This document shows, piece by piece, positions 7,548 to 17,158 of a DNA stretch of 64,000 bases. Within the stretch, counting starts at the first letter, position 1. Each line of letters begins with the position of its first letter. A program made the position numbers and the translations under genes. The stretch is from Dyadobacter sp. CY345 (lineage in GTDB: Bacteria > Bacteroidota > Bacteroidia > Cytophagales > Spirosomataceae). The notes beneath the pieces were generated by a model, which was not told where the DNA came from, made no database searches, and worked only from the letters and a program-made list of their open reading frames with translations. Where the stretch lies: positions 310,001-374,000 of the forward strand of contig NZ_JAKFFS010000005.1 in assembly GCF_021502725.1 (NCBI RefSeq). Direction: 5' to 3'.

Positions 7548-7838
7548 ATGGAAACTACTTATCAAATTGTTGTTCAAATGAAGGCCCTAAATGGAATCCT
7601 TGAAATAGGACGGTTTCTGCTCAGTACCGATAAAGAATTTGCATTCGAAACATTTAATAGTTTGAAAGGTAAAACTAAGCTTCCTGAAACCCAGGTTTTG
7701 CGTTTGAGCCTGCTCGAAACAACAGGACTTTCAGGCAATATCATCGGAATACTTGGCTGCAATCTGGACGAATTATCAGAAAACTGTAAGATAATAACAA
7801 GGGACGCTTTTAAATTTTTCAACCTTGGCATAATATAA
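7548..7838 (+). CDS. Small hypothetical protein
   Basis: A 96-residue protein of unknown family (MKALNGILEIGRFLLSTDKEFAFETFNSLKG, ending DAFKFFNLGII). It has no signal peptide or membrane helix and looks like a small alpha/beta domain. The gene is real in that a decayed homologue occupies the same relative position behind the hsp20 pseudogene (3052-3331), and substitutions between the two preserve much of the reading frame meaning. A regulatory or chaperone-associated role beside Hsp20 is possible but only suggested by position. Confidence 0.6.
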   Translation: METTYQIVVQMKALNGILEIGRFLLSTDKEFAFETFNSLKGKTKLPETQVLRLSLLETTGLSGNIIGILGCNLDELSENCKIITRDAFKFFNLGII

Positions 7839-7904
7839 AAAATGCCGTCAAAGTTGGAATAATTATTGCTTTTCCTGACATTGAAAAGCGTATCAGTTAC
7901 CCAC

Positions 7905-9149
7905 CTATTTTGTGTCCTTTGCAAGCTTTTTGATTAAGGAACCAATTGTAAGTCCCTGCACGATAATAGAAAAAAGTACAATTACAAAAGTGATGGAGAC
8001 GATTATATTTTTATATGGGCTTGATGGTAACGAAAGCGCAAGCGCAATAGAAATTCCACCGCGGAGACCTCCCCAGGCCATTATTTTCAATGTACCATGT
8101 CCAAGTTGCCTTTGAAACCTGAATGCAATTGCGGTAGAATAAAGTACAATAAATCGAACGACAATAATCATAACTGCGGTAATCAGCCCGATGATCACAT
8201 AACTTACTTCAAAAGTAACAACAACAATTTCCAAGCCGATAAGGAGAAATAATATCGCATTAAGAATCTCATCGGTAACTTCCCAGAATTTGCTTAAATA
8301 ATCCCTCGTTATATCGCTCATCGCACGCGCCTTTCCTCTGTTTCCGGTCATTATACCAGCGACAACCATGGCCAGCGGGCCAGAGACGTGGAGGAAATGA
8401 CAAAGTGAATACCCTCCCATGACCATCGCCAGCGAAATCAGGATTTCTGTTTGAAAATGATCAATCGATTTCATTAGCTGATAACCCACGAAACCTATTA
8501 TTCCTCCCATAAGCATGCCGCCTACTGCCTCCTGAAGAAACAACATTCCAATCTGGGCCGCACCAAAATTCTCAATACCCACAGACGCGATCTGAATTAA
8601 TGTCGCAAAAATTACCACACCTATACCATCATTAAAAAGAGATTCGCCAACAATATTGGTTTCGACGGTTTTGGAAAGTTTCGCCTTCGTGAGAATTCCC
8701 ATTACTGCGATTGGGTCAGTCGGAGCAATCAGTGCGCCAAGGAGAAGGCAGAAAACAATTGGTATTGGAATATCGAATAATAATGTTAGATAATGAAACC
8801 CGTAGCCAACGATAAAGGTAGAAAGTATTGTCCCTATTACGGCAAAGCTTGTAATGGTCTTTGCTGATTTCCTCAAGTCGGAAAGGTGTATGTGCAACGA
8901 GCCGGCAAAAAGAAGGAAGCTTAAAAGAATTCCCAAAATGAATTCAGAAAAATCAATTAATGCCAGTTCTTTTACTACTATCGCTGAAAAACGGCTCGAA
9001 GTATTACCTAATGCAATCACTGCCAATGCTACGACCGAACCCATCAGCATCAGGCTTATACCAGATGGAAGTTTCAAGAAACGGACATTGATATAAGAGA
9101 AAAGCGCGGCGAGCGATATCAAAATTGAGAAGAGGACAAATAATTCCAT
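7905..9149 (-). CDS. CPA1-type sodium/proton antiporter
   Basis: A 414-residue membrane protein with about 12 hydrophobic helices. It carries the CPA1 family markers: LLGALIAPTDPIAVMGIL near residue 145, and ESLFNDGIGVVIFATLIQ near residue 170, with the Asn-Asp pair of the ion-binding site. It also has GGLRGGISIALALSLP near residue 367. It exchanges Na+ or another cation for H+ across the inner membrane and serves pH and salt homeostasis. It lacks the long cytoplasmic tail of NhaP/SLC9 proteins. It converges with the small hypothetical gene ending at 7838. Confidence 0.92.
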   Translation of the reverse strand: MELFVLFSILISLAALFSYINVRFLKLPSGISLMLMGSVVALAVIALGNTSSRFSAIVVKELALIDFSEFILGILLSFLLFAGSLHIHLSDLRKSAKTITSFAVIGTILSTFIVGYGFHYLTLLFDIPIPIVFCLLLGALIAPTDPIAVMGILTKAKLSKTVETNIVGESLFNDGIGVVIFATLIQIASVGIENFGAAQIGMLFLQEAVGGMLMGGIIGFVGYQLMKSIDHFQTEILISLAMVMGGYSLCHFLHVSGPLAMVVAGIMTGNRGKARAMSDITRDYLSKFWEVTDEILNAILFLLIGLEIVVVTFEVSYVIIGLITAVMIIVVRFIVLYSTAIAFRFQRQLGHGTLKIMAWGGLRGGISIALALSLPSSPYKNIIVSITFVIVLFSIIVQGLTIGSLIKKLAKDTK

Positions 9150-9773
9150 GGGCGCTGTTTATGTTGATTTTCGTAAAATTAAATATTTAGGTTATGCACG
9201 TTTTCCATTTTTCAGCGGAGTTTAGGTTGGAATGAGCATGCGGAATAACTTATGGAAACTGGCAACCATTTCCTTTGTTAGAGATCAGACACTTGATATA
9301 GTAATTAAAAATCTTTCTTCGAGCAGTGTAACGTATTCCTTATTCCGAAAACATGGAAGTAGTAGACATAACCATGCCAACAAGATGATCAGCAAGTATT
9401 TTAAAGACCGGCTCTTTGTACGTCTACCTGAGCTGCGATATTGAGTAATTTATTCCTGTGAAGTTGAAATGAATTGTATGTGCTGAGTGACTGGCATGAT
9501 TATAAGACCTTCATAAATGTGTTTTTAATTTTCGAAGGAATTTTGCCAGTCGTAATTGTCTGGGTTGAACGTAAAAACTGGGATTACAAAACGCCACCCC
9601 AAGCTTTATTCATGTCACCTTTCGCCAGGAAGCTGAATTACGTATCTCGAAAACTTTGCCTGAATTGTTAAGTCAACGAGTGAGATAGATCTGTCGGGAT
9701 TTAGACATTCTGGCCTTGTACACACTTTTATTTTAAAATATAAATAAAAAGGATTGCAGGTTAAATTATAAAT
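9150..9773. other. Intergenic stretch of about 620 bases without a clear gene
   Basis: This is the divergent region between the antiporter and the DUF2254 gene, so it must hold both promoters. Two short open frames on the plus strand (9232-9444 and 9474-9671) have no family resemblance, atypical composition and no conserved neighbours; I do not accept them as genes. No hairpin, repeat or RNA gene was recognised. Confidence 0.4.
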
Positions 9774-10991
9774 ATGACGCATTTTTTAAAGAAAAAATAC
9801 CTGAAAACGGTAAATAGCATAGCTTTTTTTCCTGCAATTATTGCGCTGGGATTTCTTGTTTTGTGTGGTACGATGATATCACTTGACCATTCCGAGTTAG
9901 GAAAATCAATAAAGGGTCAGCTTCACTGGCTGCGATTGAAGGATGCTTCAACGGCAAGAAGTATTATTGGTGCAATAGCGTCCGGAATTATTTCGCTCAC
10001 TGTATTCAGCTTTTCGATGGTGATGATTGTGCTTAATCAGGCGGCATCGCAAATGAGTAACCGTGTATTAGGCCAACTGATCGGAAACAAATTCCAGCAG
10101 ATCATTTTAGGTATATACATCGGTACAATTATATACGCATTTTTTCTGCTAAGCACGATCCGTGACATTGATTCCGGCATTTACATTCCTGCTCTCAGTA
10201 CCTATCTCTTGATATTTTTTACAATATCAGATATTTTTCTCTTTATCTATTTTCTGCATTACATCACCCAGTCTGTAAAATACGAGGTCGTTATACAACG
10301 GATATTTGATGATACGCTCAACGCTCTCAAAAAAACTTGCCCCGGGGAAGTGCCTCCTACTATCGTCACTCAGCCGGAGACACCTTACCAGATCAGATCT
10401 GTTAAGTCAGGAATATTTGAAAGTATTAATCTGGAAGGCTTAACACAACTTTGCGAGGAACATCACGTTGAAATAGCTGTCCAGCTGACTCCCGGAACAT
10501 ATGTGCTGACAGGAACACCACTTATTTCTACCAGCAAATCTCTGCCGGAAAATGTCCGGCAACTGTTTCTTGAACAGGCTTCATTCTCTGTCAATCAAAC
10601 CATTATTGAAAATTATGCTTACGGTTTTAGTCAGCTACGGGAAATAGCATTAAAAGCCCTCAGCCCTGGGATTAATGACCCCGGCACCGCCATCATAAGC
10701 TTACGTGCACTTTCTTCGTTGCTATTATACCGATCAAGCCATTTCCCTGAAAATAACGTTAGAAATGATCAGGGAGTAGCCATAATAATTATTCCGCAAA
10801 TAGGTTTCGAAACAATCGTATTTGACATCTTAAATCCGATATGGGATTATGGGAAAGATGACAGGTTGTTATCCAAAGAGCTGTATCTGATTTGTTTACA
10901 ACTAAAAGATTTAACTTTTAACGCGATTTTCGATCAAATTTTAAGCAAAATAGCTGCACATCAGTTAACAATAAAATCATTATCGGAATAA
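9774..10991 (+). CDS. DUF2254 family membrane protein
   Basis: A 405-residue protein with four predicted helices in the first 180 residues (FFPAIIALGFLVLCGTMI, then SGIISLTVFSFSMVMIVLNQAASQ, YIGTIIYAFFLLSTI and LLIFFTISDIFLFIYFLHYI), followed by a soluble domain. The QAASQMSNRVLGQL and ALSPGINDPGTAI stretches are hallmarks of DUF2254. The function is unknown. It stands alone, convergent with the catabolic operon ending at 11032. Confidence 0.88.
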   Translation: MTHFLKKKYLKTVNSIAFFPAIIALGFLVLCGTMISLDHSELGKSIKGQLHWLRLKDASTARSIIGAIASGIISLTVFSFSMVMIVLNQAASQMSNRVLGQLIGNKFQQIILGIYIGTIIYAFFLLSTIRDIDSGIYIPALSTYLLIFFTISDIFLFIYFLHYITQSVKYEVVIQRIFDDTLNALKKTCPGEVPPTIVTQPETPYQIRSVKSGIFESINLEGLTQLCEEHHVEIAVQLTPGTYVLTGTPLISTSKSLPENVRQLFLEQASFSVNQTIIENYAYGFSQLREIALKALSPGINDPGTAIISLRALSSLLLYRSSHFPENNVRNDQGVAIIIIPQIGFETIVFDILNPIWDYGKDDRLLSKELYLICLQLKDLTFNAIFDQILSKIAAHQLTIKSLSE

Positions 10992-11031
10992 CTAAATTGT
11001 TTCCTTCGGCAATCCATAAGGAACAAAATAC

Positions 11032-11952
11032 CTACCAGCCAAACACATCTTTCACATAAGTGCGGCTCATCTTCCATGATTCAGAAACCGGGCGTTTCGG
11101 CGGTTCGTCAAAAGCAAGCTCGACCGCAACTCTTCCTTTATAACCAATCCTATTTAATGCTTTTGCAACAGCCTTAAAATCCGTCTCACCCTCGCCTACC
11201 GCTTCTGTCCACTTGCCATTTTCCTTTTGGTCCCGGATATGCAGATACACAATCTGCTTTTGATAAGTGTCAATAAACCAGACCGGATCCACTCCTCCCC
11301 GAATCAGCCAGTTAAGATCAGGCCCTAACTTGATATCCGGAATTCTCGCAATTGTTCCCTTCAAATCGTGAAAATTGTTTTCAACCTCGTAAGTATGATT
11401 ATGCAGGTTAAGGGTAATGCCTTTTGATTTGCAAATTGGTATTAATTTTTTCAATAAATTGGCCTGGGCATCCAATTCCTCATCCGTTTTAATGCGTTTT
11501 GCATTTCCCACCGAAACCCCGAAAGTCTCTCCACCCAACTGGTGCAGCCTGTCGACAACGGTCGTGGCATAAGAAAGAATTTCATCATGTTTTGACTTAT
11601 TCCACATATCGGTACCAAACGAACAACCTGTTACCGGAAGATTATGTTTTTTGATCAGTGCTTTAATTCGTTCGACAGAATCATCGGCTTTTAGCAAAAT
11701 ATCCATCAGTTCAATTCCTGAATAACCCGCCGATTTGATGTCAGCAAATACTTGTGGCAAGTCAGCAGAACAGTCCCATGTAGGCGGATACTTACTTGCA
11801 TAAACCCAGAGATGGGCAGATACCTGAACGCCATTTTCGAAAAACATACTATTTGCTTGCCGTGGAAACAAGGAAGCAAATAAACCTGCTGTCGCCAGGG
11901 CGGAGGTTTGTATAAATCGACGACGCGGTATATCAGTAAGCTGATTTTTCAT
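11032..11952 (-). CDS. Tat-exported sugar phosphate isomerase/epimerase family protein
   Basis: A 306-residue TIM-barrel protein of the xylose isomerase-like/AP endonuclease 2 superfamily. The N terminus has a twin-arginine signal (PRRRFIQTSALATAGLFASLFPRQA), so the protein is probably folded in the cytoplasm and exported. Barrel markers include SGYSGIELMDIL, LNLHNHTYEV, LGPDLNWLIRGGVDP and VAVELAFDEP, which supply the metal-binding His, Glu and Asp residues. It is the last gene of a five-gene minus-strand operon behind the PQQ dehydrogenase, 76 bases away. It probably isomerises or epimerises an oxidised sugar in the periplasm (inference). Confidence 0.88.
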   Translation of the reverse strand: MKNQLTDIPRRRFIQTSALATAGLFASLFPRQANSMFFENGVQVSAHLWVYASKYPPTWDCSADLPQVFADIKSAGYSGIELMDILLKADDSVERIKALIKKHNLPVTGCSFGTDMWNKSKHDEILSYATTVVDRLHQLGGETFGVSVGNAKRIKTDEELDAQANLLKKLIPICKSKGITLNLHNHTYEVENNFHDLKGTIARIPDIKLGPDLNWLIRGGVDPVWFIDTYQKQIVYLHIRDQKENGKWTEAVGEGETDFKAVAKALNRIGYKGRVAVELAFDEPPKRPVSESWKMSRTYVKDVFGW

Positions 11953-12028
11953 AAGTATTTGAAATTAATTGTTTTAAAAAAGCTCACATTCAACATTCGA
12001 GACCAAGAATGCTTCATTATCGATGACA

Positions 12029-14176
12029 TTATTCCAGACTAAACGTGATATAACCTCCATAATAGCCTTTACCAGGATTTGGGCTGACTGCCACAGTGAT
12101 ATATTGTTTTTTACCAATTGAATAAGTGGACGGCACCGCGGTCGCACTTCCAGGCAGTTCTTTTTCCCAAAGGATCTTACCGGTTTTCTGATCAAAAACA
12201 CGAAACATCTGATCAACCGTTGCCCCGATAATGATAAGTCCGCCGGCGGTAGCAATTCCTCCGCCACGAGTAAAAATTCCAGAATTTTTTATGCCTTTCG
12301 CTTCCAGTTTTTTATCAACGCCAAGCGGGACCTGCCACAAAATCTCGCCGGAGTTCAGATCAATAGCATTTAAAGTAGCAAACGGTGGCTTGATCGCCGG
12401 AATACCATTCGGATCTTTGAAAAATTCATAACCGGAGAAACCATAAGGCTCTTTCGTCGCCGATTCATCGCCATCAGACGTTTTCCCATTATCCGCTACT
12501 TCATCGATCCCTTTCAGAAAGGCAGTGATAGCATCGATCTGTTGTTGCGGTAAATGCTGAAACGATGGCATTGGCTCAGCTCCTTTTTTGATGAAATTTT
12601 CAAGATTTTCTCTTACGTAGCTCTTCACTTTTAAAGAAATATCAGGCCCGAAATTGGTACCCTTCTGATCCGCTCCGTGACAACTGCTGCAATACATTTT
12701 GAACAAATTTTCGCCACTTTCAGCATTGTCTTTTTTCAATGACTTAATATCTTTCAACTGAAGAAACCAGGGCATATCGATCGCATTGACAAACATGACA
12801 CCCGTATTTGGATTGAAGGAGGCGCCACCCCAGTTTGCACCGCCGTGCGCGGCAGGTACAACGAGCGACCCATGAAGGCTCGGCGGTTCATAAATACCTG
12901 TGTTATATTTATTTTCTGCGATCTGGTCTTTGATAAATTGTGTTACTTCCGGCGATATAGTGCTGAAATATTCCGGCTTAAATCCCTGCCGCGAAAACGG
13001 CGCAGGTTTGCTTGGTATGGGCTGGGTGGGCCAGGGTTTTTCTCCCGGCATTTCACTTTTGGTTGGAACCGCGACTTCGTTAATAGGGAACAACGGCTTG
13101 CCTGTTTTCCGGTCAAACATGAAAACGTAGCCCATTTTTGTTACCAACGCTACACCATCGATTAGTTTTCCATCGTGTTTTACCTGCACAAGATTTGGCG
13201 GAGAGCCGTTATCCCGGTCCCACAAATCGTGGTGCGTCGTCTGAAAATGCCATATTCTCTTTCCCGTTTTAGCATCCAGAGCCAGCAGACAATTGGCAAA
13301 TAAATTTTCTCCTTCCCGGTCGGCACCGTAAAAATCAAAAGATGGCGAAGCAGTAGGAACGTAAACGATTCCCAATTTTTCGTCCAGGGCCATACCACCC
13401 CAGCAATTTGCACCCCCGTTTTTCTGCCTGGCATTTTTTGGCCAGGTTGTATATCCAAACTCACCTTCTCTTGGTATGGTATGGAAAACCCATTCCAGCT
13501 TCCCGGTATTTACATTGAAAGCTCTTATGTCACCAGAAGTAGACGGAAGCTCATCGGGAACTTTGCAGCCAACTATAAAATAATCTCCGTAAATAACGCC
13601 CGGCGCATTGGCAGTAACATGGACCCGCTTTTTCATCGACGGTTCAACAGAAAGTCCTGTATAAAAATCTACTTTTCCCTGATCTCCGAAATCTTTTATC
13701 AGTTTTCCTGTTGAAGCATCGACGGAATAAAGCGTTGACCCAAAAACAAAAAGTAAGGCGTCGGGTCTTCCATTCTTGCCGGGATGAAAAGTAACTCCGC
13801 GGGTCCAGGTACTCACGTCAGTACTGTCAGGAAAAAACTCCCAAATAAGCTTTCCGGTTTCCGGGTTAAGTGCTACCAGCTTATCGCTTGGCATAAAAGC
13901 AAACATTCTGCCTTTCACGATCAGTGGATTAAATAGAATACTGGACCCGTCCTTGCTATCCTGATAATTCCAAACCTCCTTCAACTGGCTTACGTTCTGC
14001 GTATTGATGATCGAAAGAGGAGAAAATTTATTGTTTGAAGCGTCGTGACCGTAATGGATCCACTCGTCATCTACGGAGGAATTCTGATGTTTTTCGGGTA
14101 CGAAAGCAATGAGTAATGCCAGGAAAAGTGACCCGGCCAATAAACCAGTAAGAGATTGGTATTTGTTTTTTATCAT
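12029..14176 (-). CDS. PQQ-dependent dehydrogenase with inserted cytochrome c domain
   Basis: A 715-residue quinoprotein. After an N-terminal hydrophobic segment (residues 12-27) comes an eight-bladed propeller with WIHYGHDASNNKFSPL, repeated ALNPETGKLIWEF-type tryptophan-docking motifs and GGANCWGGMALDE. A c-type heme site, CSSCHG near residue 496, with a likely axial Met in EPMPSFQHL near 537, lies between propeller blades, not at an end; the propeller resumes at GYEFFKDPNG. It oxidises a sugar or alcohol in the periplasm and passes electrons through its own heme. The operon context points to a sugar-like substrate. Confidence 0.92.
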   Translation of the reverse strand: MIKNKYQSLTGLLAGSLFLALLIAFVPEKHQNSSVDDEWIHYGHDASNNKFSPLSIINTQNVSQLKEVWNYQDSKDGSSILFNPLIVKGRMFAFMPSDKLVALNPETGKLIWEFFPDSTDVSTWTRGVTFHPGKNGRPDALLFVFGSTLYSVDASTGKLIKDFGDQGKVDFYTGLSVEPSMKKRVHVTANAPGVIYGDYFIVGCKVPDELPSTSGDIRAFNVNTGKLEWVFHTIPREGEFGYTTWPKNARQKNGGANCWGGMALDEKLGIVYVPTASPSFDFYGADREGENLFANCLLALDAKTGKRIWHFQTTHHDLWDRDNGSPPNLVQVKHDGKLIDGVALVTKMGYVFMFDRKTGKPLFPINEVAVPTKSEMPGEKPWPTQPIPSKPAPFSRQGFKPEYFSTISPEVTQFIKDQIAENKYNTGIYEPPSLHGSLVVPAAHGGANWGGASFNPNTGVMFVNAIDMPWFLQLKDIKSLKKDNAESGENLFKMYCSSCHGADQKGTNFGPDISLKVKSYVRENLENFIKKGAEPMPSFQHLPQQQIDAITAFLKGIDEVADNGKTSDGDESATKEPYGFSGYEFFKDPNGIPAIKPPFATLNAIDLNSGEILWQVPLGVDKKLEAKGIKNSGIFTRGGGIATAGGLIIIGATVDQMFRVFDQKTGKILWEKELPGSATAVPSTYSIGKKQYITVAVSPNPGKGYYGGYITFSLE

Positions 14177-14222
14177 AATATCAAATGATGTTCCGGTGAA
14201 GGTTTTATCTCGTCTTTCTGGC

Positions 14223-15128
14223 TCACAGGCCGTTACTCAGTAACTTTTCATGAATAAACTGCCTGGCCCTTGGCACATCTGTTTCATCAAGATGCTCAAT
14301 GATGATCGGGATATTCGGATATTTCCTGGCGAGCCGTTTGAGATACAGATCATAATTGAGAGAACCAAGCCCTGGCGCAGGTAATTCGATCATGCCCACG
14401 CCACGGAGTGCATGTGCCTCGTCGCCGTCGATATCGGCCATCACCACGCCAACGGAGCTTGAAGCCAGCTTTACATCCTTCGCATGAGCAATTTTTATTT
14501 TATCAGACAAAGCATCAAATATCTTGTTGATTGTCAGATCAATGGCACCGATATTATGCTCGTCGAAATAATTGGTGGGATCCATCAGCAGGCCCAGATT
14601 TGGATGGTCAATATCGGCGAAGAGCCGCAGCGTTTCATCAACTGATCCGATGACATTGTTCACGTAAGTTTCCACGCAAAATGTTACGCCATGCTGACGG
14701 GCAAATTCGACAAGTTCACCGATCACATCCCTGCATTCAGTATAACCTTCCTCAGTTTTATTTCTCGGATCCGAAACCCAGTCACTTTCCAAATGATATG
14801 TCCCCGTTTCACTGATGACATAGGGGGATCCTAATTCGTTGGCATACCGGATGATCTGCCTGAGATGATCCAGATTTGCCTTGCGTTTTTCGGGTACCGG
14901 GTGTACGAGATTGGTATACCCTGAAATGCAGCATATTGGCAAATTATTATTTCTGAATGTGTCCCTGATCTTTTTGGCTATTGCCGAATCGAGTGCGTTT
15001 GTCGACAAATCCATGTCCTTGAAGGATACGTCCAGCTGCACGGTATTGAAATCAAGTGCCCTGATACGGGCAGCAGTTTGTGCCAAATCGTAAGGGAAAT
15101 AACCGGTAAAAATTCCAACCTGAATCAT
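14223..15128 (-). CDS. Sugar phosphate isomerase/epimerase family protein (TIM barrel)
   Basis: A 301-residue cytoplasmic TIM-barrel enzyme of the xylose isomerase-like superfamily. Strand motifs include VGIFTGYFPYDLAQTAARI, FNTVQLDVSF, VTFCVETYVNNVIGS, LGLLMDPTNYFDEHN, IKIAHAKDV and IIIEHLDETDVPRARQF, giving the Glu-Asp-His-Glu metal site expected for the family. It has no signal peptide, unlike its operon neighbour at 11032, so the two related enzymes seem to act on different sides of the inner membrane. Gaps to neighbouring operon genes are 46 and 20 bases. Confidence 0.87.
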   Translation of the reverse strand: MIQVGIFTGYFPYDLAQTAARIRALDFNTVQLDVSFKDMDLSTNALDSAIAKKIRDTFRNNNLPICCISGYTNLVHPVPEKRKANLDHLRQIIRYANELGSPYVISETGTYHLESDWVSDPRNKTEEGYTECRDVIGELVEFARQHGVTFCVETYVNNVIGSVDETLRLFADIDHPNLGLLMDPTNYFDEHNIGAIDLTINKIFDALSDKIKIAHAKDVKLASSSVGVVMADIDGDEAHALRGVGMIELPAPGLGSLNYDLYLKRLARKYPNIPIIIEHLDETDVPRARQFIHEKLLSNGL

Positions 15129-15148
15129 AAGATCATGACATTATTTCT

Positions 15149-16243
15149 TCAAGAATATATTTCTGCAATCTCCACGGCCCGGTGCTCTCTTGCTGAAACG
15201 TAGCAGGCGTCTACCAGGGCCATTGTTTTCAAATTATCCTTCCCACCGATCTCAGGCTCCTTATTTTGTTCCAAGGCCACCAGCAATTGCGCCATAGGCC
15301 CGGCAAAGGCATCAGGAAACCAGGCCTCTTGCCAGCGTGGACGTTGCCAGCCAGAAATATTTTTGCAGGTGAAATCCAATGTGCTCGGGCTGTGGGCCGG
15401 ATAATTTGGCCAACCGATACTTCCCTTCGCCATACCGTCCAGGCCTTCCACACGGTAATTAATGTAAATATCTTCCTCAGCACCTTCGCGGGCGGGACCT
15501 GTCCAGACATCGTCCCAGGAAGAGGCGCGCATACCATTTTCGTATTCGAGAATATACAGTGCGATGCCATCCTCGTGGGCAAATTTTGAAACTGTCCGCG
15601 GATCCTGCGCAACACTGCAATAAACACTTTTCGGGTCTCCAAACCAGTAGCGGAATGTGTCCAGATGGTGAATGCTCATTACCCTCAAAGTAAGCCAGCC
15701 CATACCCGCCTGCCAGCCTGTCCAGTGTGGGATTGCCCGCATGTCGATCGAGCCAAAAACCGGTTTACCAAGCAATCCTTTGTTTAACAGATCTTTGCAG
15801 GCCCGTACCGACTGGTCATAGCGCATATTCTGGTTTACACCCAAAACGACGCCTGCGTCCTCACAGATACTGACTATTTCCAAAGCCTCAGAATAATTCA
15901 TCCCCAGGGGTTTCTGAGCCAAAATCGCCCTGATGTTTTTGTGTTTGACAGCCTCTTTGATAACCGCAATCTGCCCATCGGGCGGAACAGCGATGTCAAC
16001 CACCCCCACTTCAGTATCCGCAAACATTTCCTGATATGTGCCGTAAACCTTTGAAATATTATGCCGCTGTGCAACTTTCTGGCTGTTGGCCAAGGTCCGA
16101 GAGGTGATCGCTACCGGATTGAATCCGGCATTTCTATAAGCTACCAACTGGCAGTCGGCCATAATGAAACCGGCCCCAACACAGCCGATACCAATGGATT
16201 TATTTTCAGGAAAAACAGGTAAATATTCAAGTTCAATATGCAT
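15149..16243 (-). CDS. Gfo/Idh/MocA family NAD(P)-dependent oxidoreductase
   Basis: A 364-residue protein with an N-terminal Rossmann fold (GIGCVGAGFIMADCQ), a central AQKPLGMNYSEALEI motif corresponding to the family's E-K-P, and a C-terminal alpha/beta domain with HHLDTFRYWFGDP, which supplies the catalytic His and Asp. It oxidises or reduces a hydroxyl group of a sugar, inositol or pseudosugar. Ten bases separate it from the upstream PhyH gene and 20 from the downstream isomerase, so it is firmly within the operon. Confidence 0.9.
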   Translation of the reverse strand: MHIELEYLPVFPENKSIGIGCVGAGFIMADCQLVAYRNAGFNPVAITSRTLANSQKVAQRHNISKVYGTYQEMFADTEVGVVDIAVPPDGQIAVIKEAVKHKNIRAILAQKPLGMNYSEALEIVSICEDAGVVLGVNQNMRYDQSVRACKDLLNKGLLGKPVFGSIDMRAIPHWTGWQAGMGWLTLRVMSIHHLDTFRYWFGDPKSVYCSVAQDPRTVSKFAHEDGIALYILEYENGMRASSWDDVWTGPAREGAEEDIYINYRVEGLDGMAKGSIGWPNYPAHSPSTLDFTCKNISGWQRPRWQEAWFPDAFAGPMAQLLVALEQNKEPEIGGKDNLKTMALVDACYVSAREHRAVEIAEIYS

Positions 16244-16253
16244 CCCAAACCTG

Positions 16254-17087
16254 TTAAGAACGATTTAAATCCTGCAAAGTAATTTCAGCATCTTTGCTCA
16301 AAAAGTCGGCTTGCTTGACAACCTGTTTGCCGCTTTCCAGCAGAGCATTATCCGCAACCATTTTTACAGGTTCGATACAAGACGTATTTTTTTCCCTGAA
16401 AGGTTTGTTGAAGGACAGATTATACGCCGAAATAACCGACCAGCGTGGCTTATCTGATAAATTGGCATCCGAACGGTGCAGAATATTGCTGTGAAAGAAA
16501 AGTGTATCGCCTGCTTTCAGTTCCACATAAACCAGTACACTGTTTTTCTCAGCTTCCGCTACGAAATCCGGATCTGCGCCCTGTTGCTCACCAACAAATG
16601 AGTGCTCAAAACGCTGCATCTTATGGGTTCCTTTCAAAACCTGCAAACAACCATTTTCAATATTTGCGTCCGTGAGCGCAACCATCACTGAAATCATCGC
16701 TTCCGGATACAGAAAACCATTTTTATACCAATAGCCGTAATCCTGATGCCATTCCCATGCGCCTCCCTTTTTGGGTTCTTTTTGCATGACCTTGGAATGA
16801 AAATGGCAAACTTCTCCTGCATTTCCGAGCAGCATTTCTACTGCTTTTACCATACGCTCAGACCTGGACATAAGCCCGAAAGAATCGTCGCCCGGCGTAA
16901 ACCAAAGTGTCAGTTTTGTACGGTTTCCGTTTGTGTCTTTAAGATCAAAAGCATGACTCGTCACACTATCATCCGTTGCCAGACTATACAAGAGATTAAT
17001 TTCTTCCTGACTAAAAAAATTACGTTTAATTAAAAACCCATCTCTTTCAAAATCTGATTTTTCGGTAATATTAAATTCTTTGCCCAT
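16254..17087 (-). CDS. Phytanoyl-CoA dioxygenase (PhyH) family Fe(II)/2-oxoglutarate oxygenase
   Basis: A 277-residue protein with the double-stranded beta-helix pattern of PhyH enzymes. The iron-binding His-x-Asp is in GAWEWHQDYGYWY (about residue 120), and the distal His lies in TLFFHSNILHRSDANLSDKPRWSV, with the Arg that holds 2-oxoglutarate. It hydroxylates or oxidatively cleaves a small substrate in the cytoplasm. It is the first gene of the five-gene operon and is divergent from an AraC regulator, so it is likely substrate-induced. Confidence 0.9.
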   Translation of the reverse strand: MGKEFNITEKSDFERDGFLIKRNFFSQEEINLLYSLATDDSVTSHAFDLKDTNGNRTKLTLWFTPGDDSFGLMSRSERMVKAVEMLLGNAGEVCHFHSKVMQKEPKKGGAWEWHQDYGYWYKNGFLYPEAMISVMVALTDANIENGCLQVLKGTHKMQRFEHSFVGEQQGADPDFVAEAEKNSVLVYVELKAGDTLFFHSNILHRSDANLSDKPRWSVISAYNLSFNKPFREKNTSCIEPVKMVADNALLESGKQVVKQADFLSKDAEITLQDLNRS

Positions 17088-17158
17088 GGTTCAGTTTGTT
17101 CTATTATCAAAATATAGATAAATGTTCTTGAAATATTAACAATACAAAATAGCAGTAT

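Noticed and set aside
9232..9671. Two short plus-strand open frames between the antiporter and the DUF2254 gene
   Set aside because: Their products have no domain resemblance and unusual composition (many Arg, His, Trp), and there is no sign of translation signals or conserved context.
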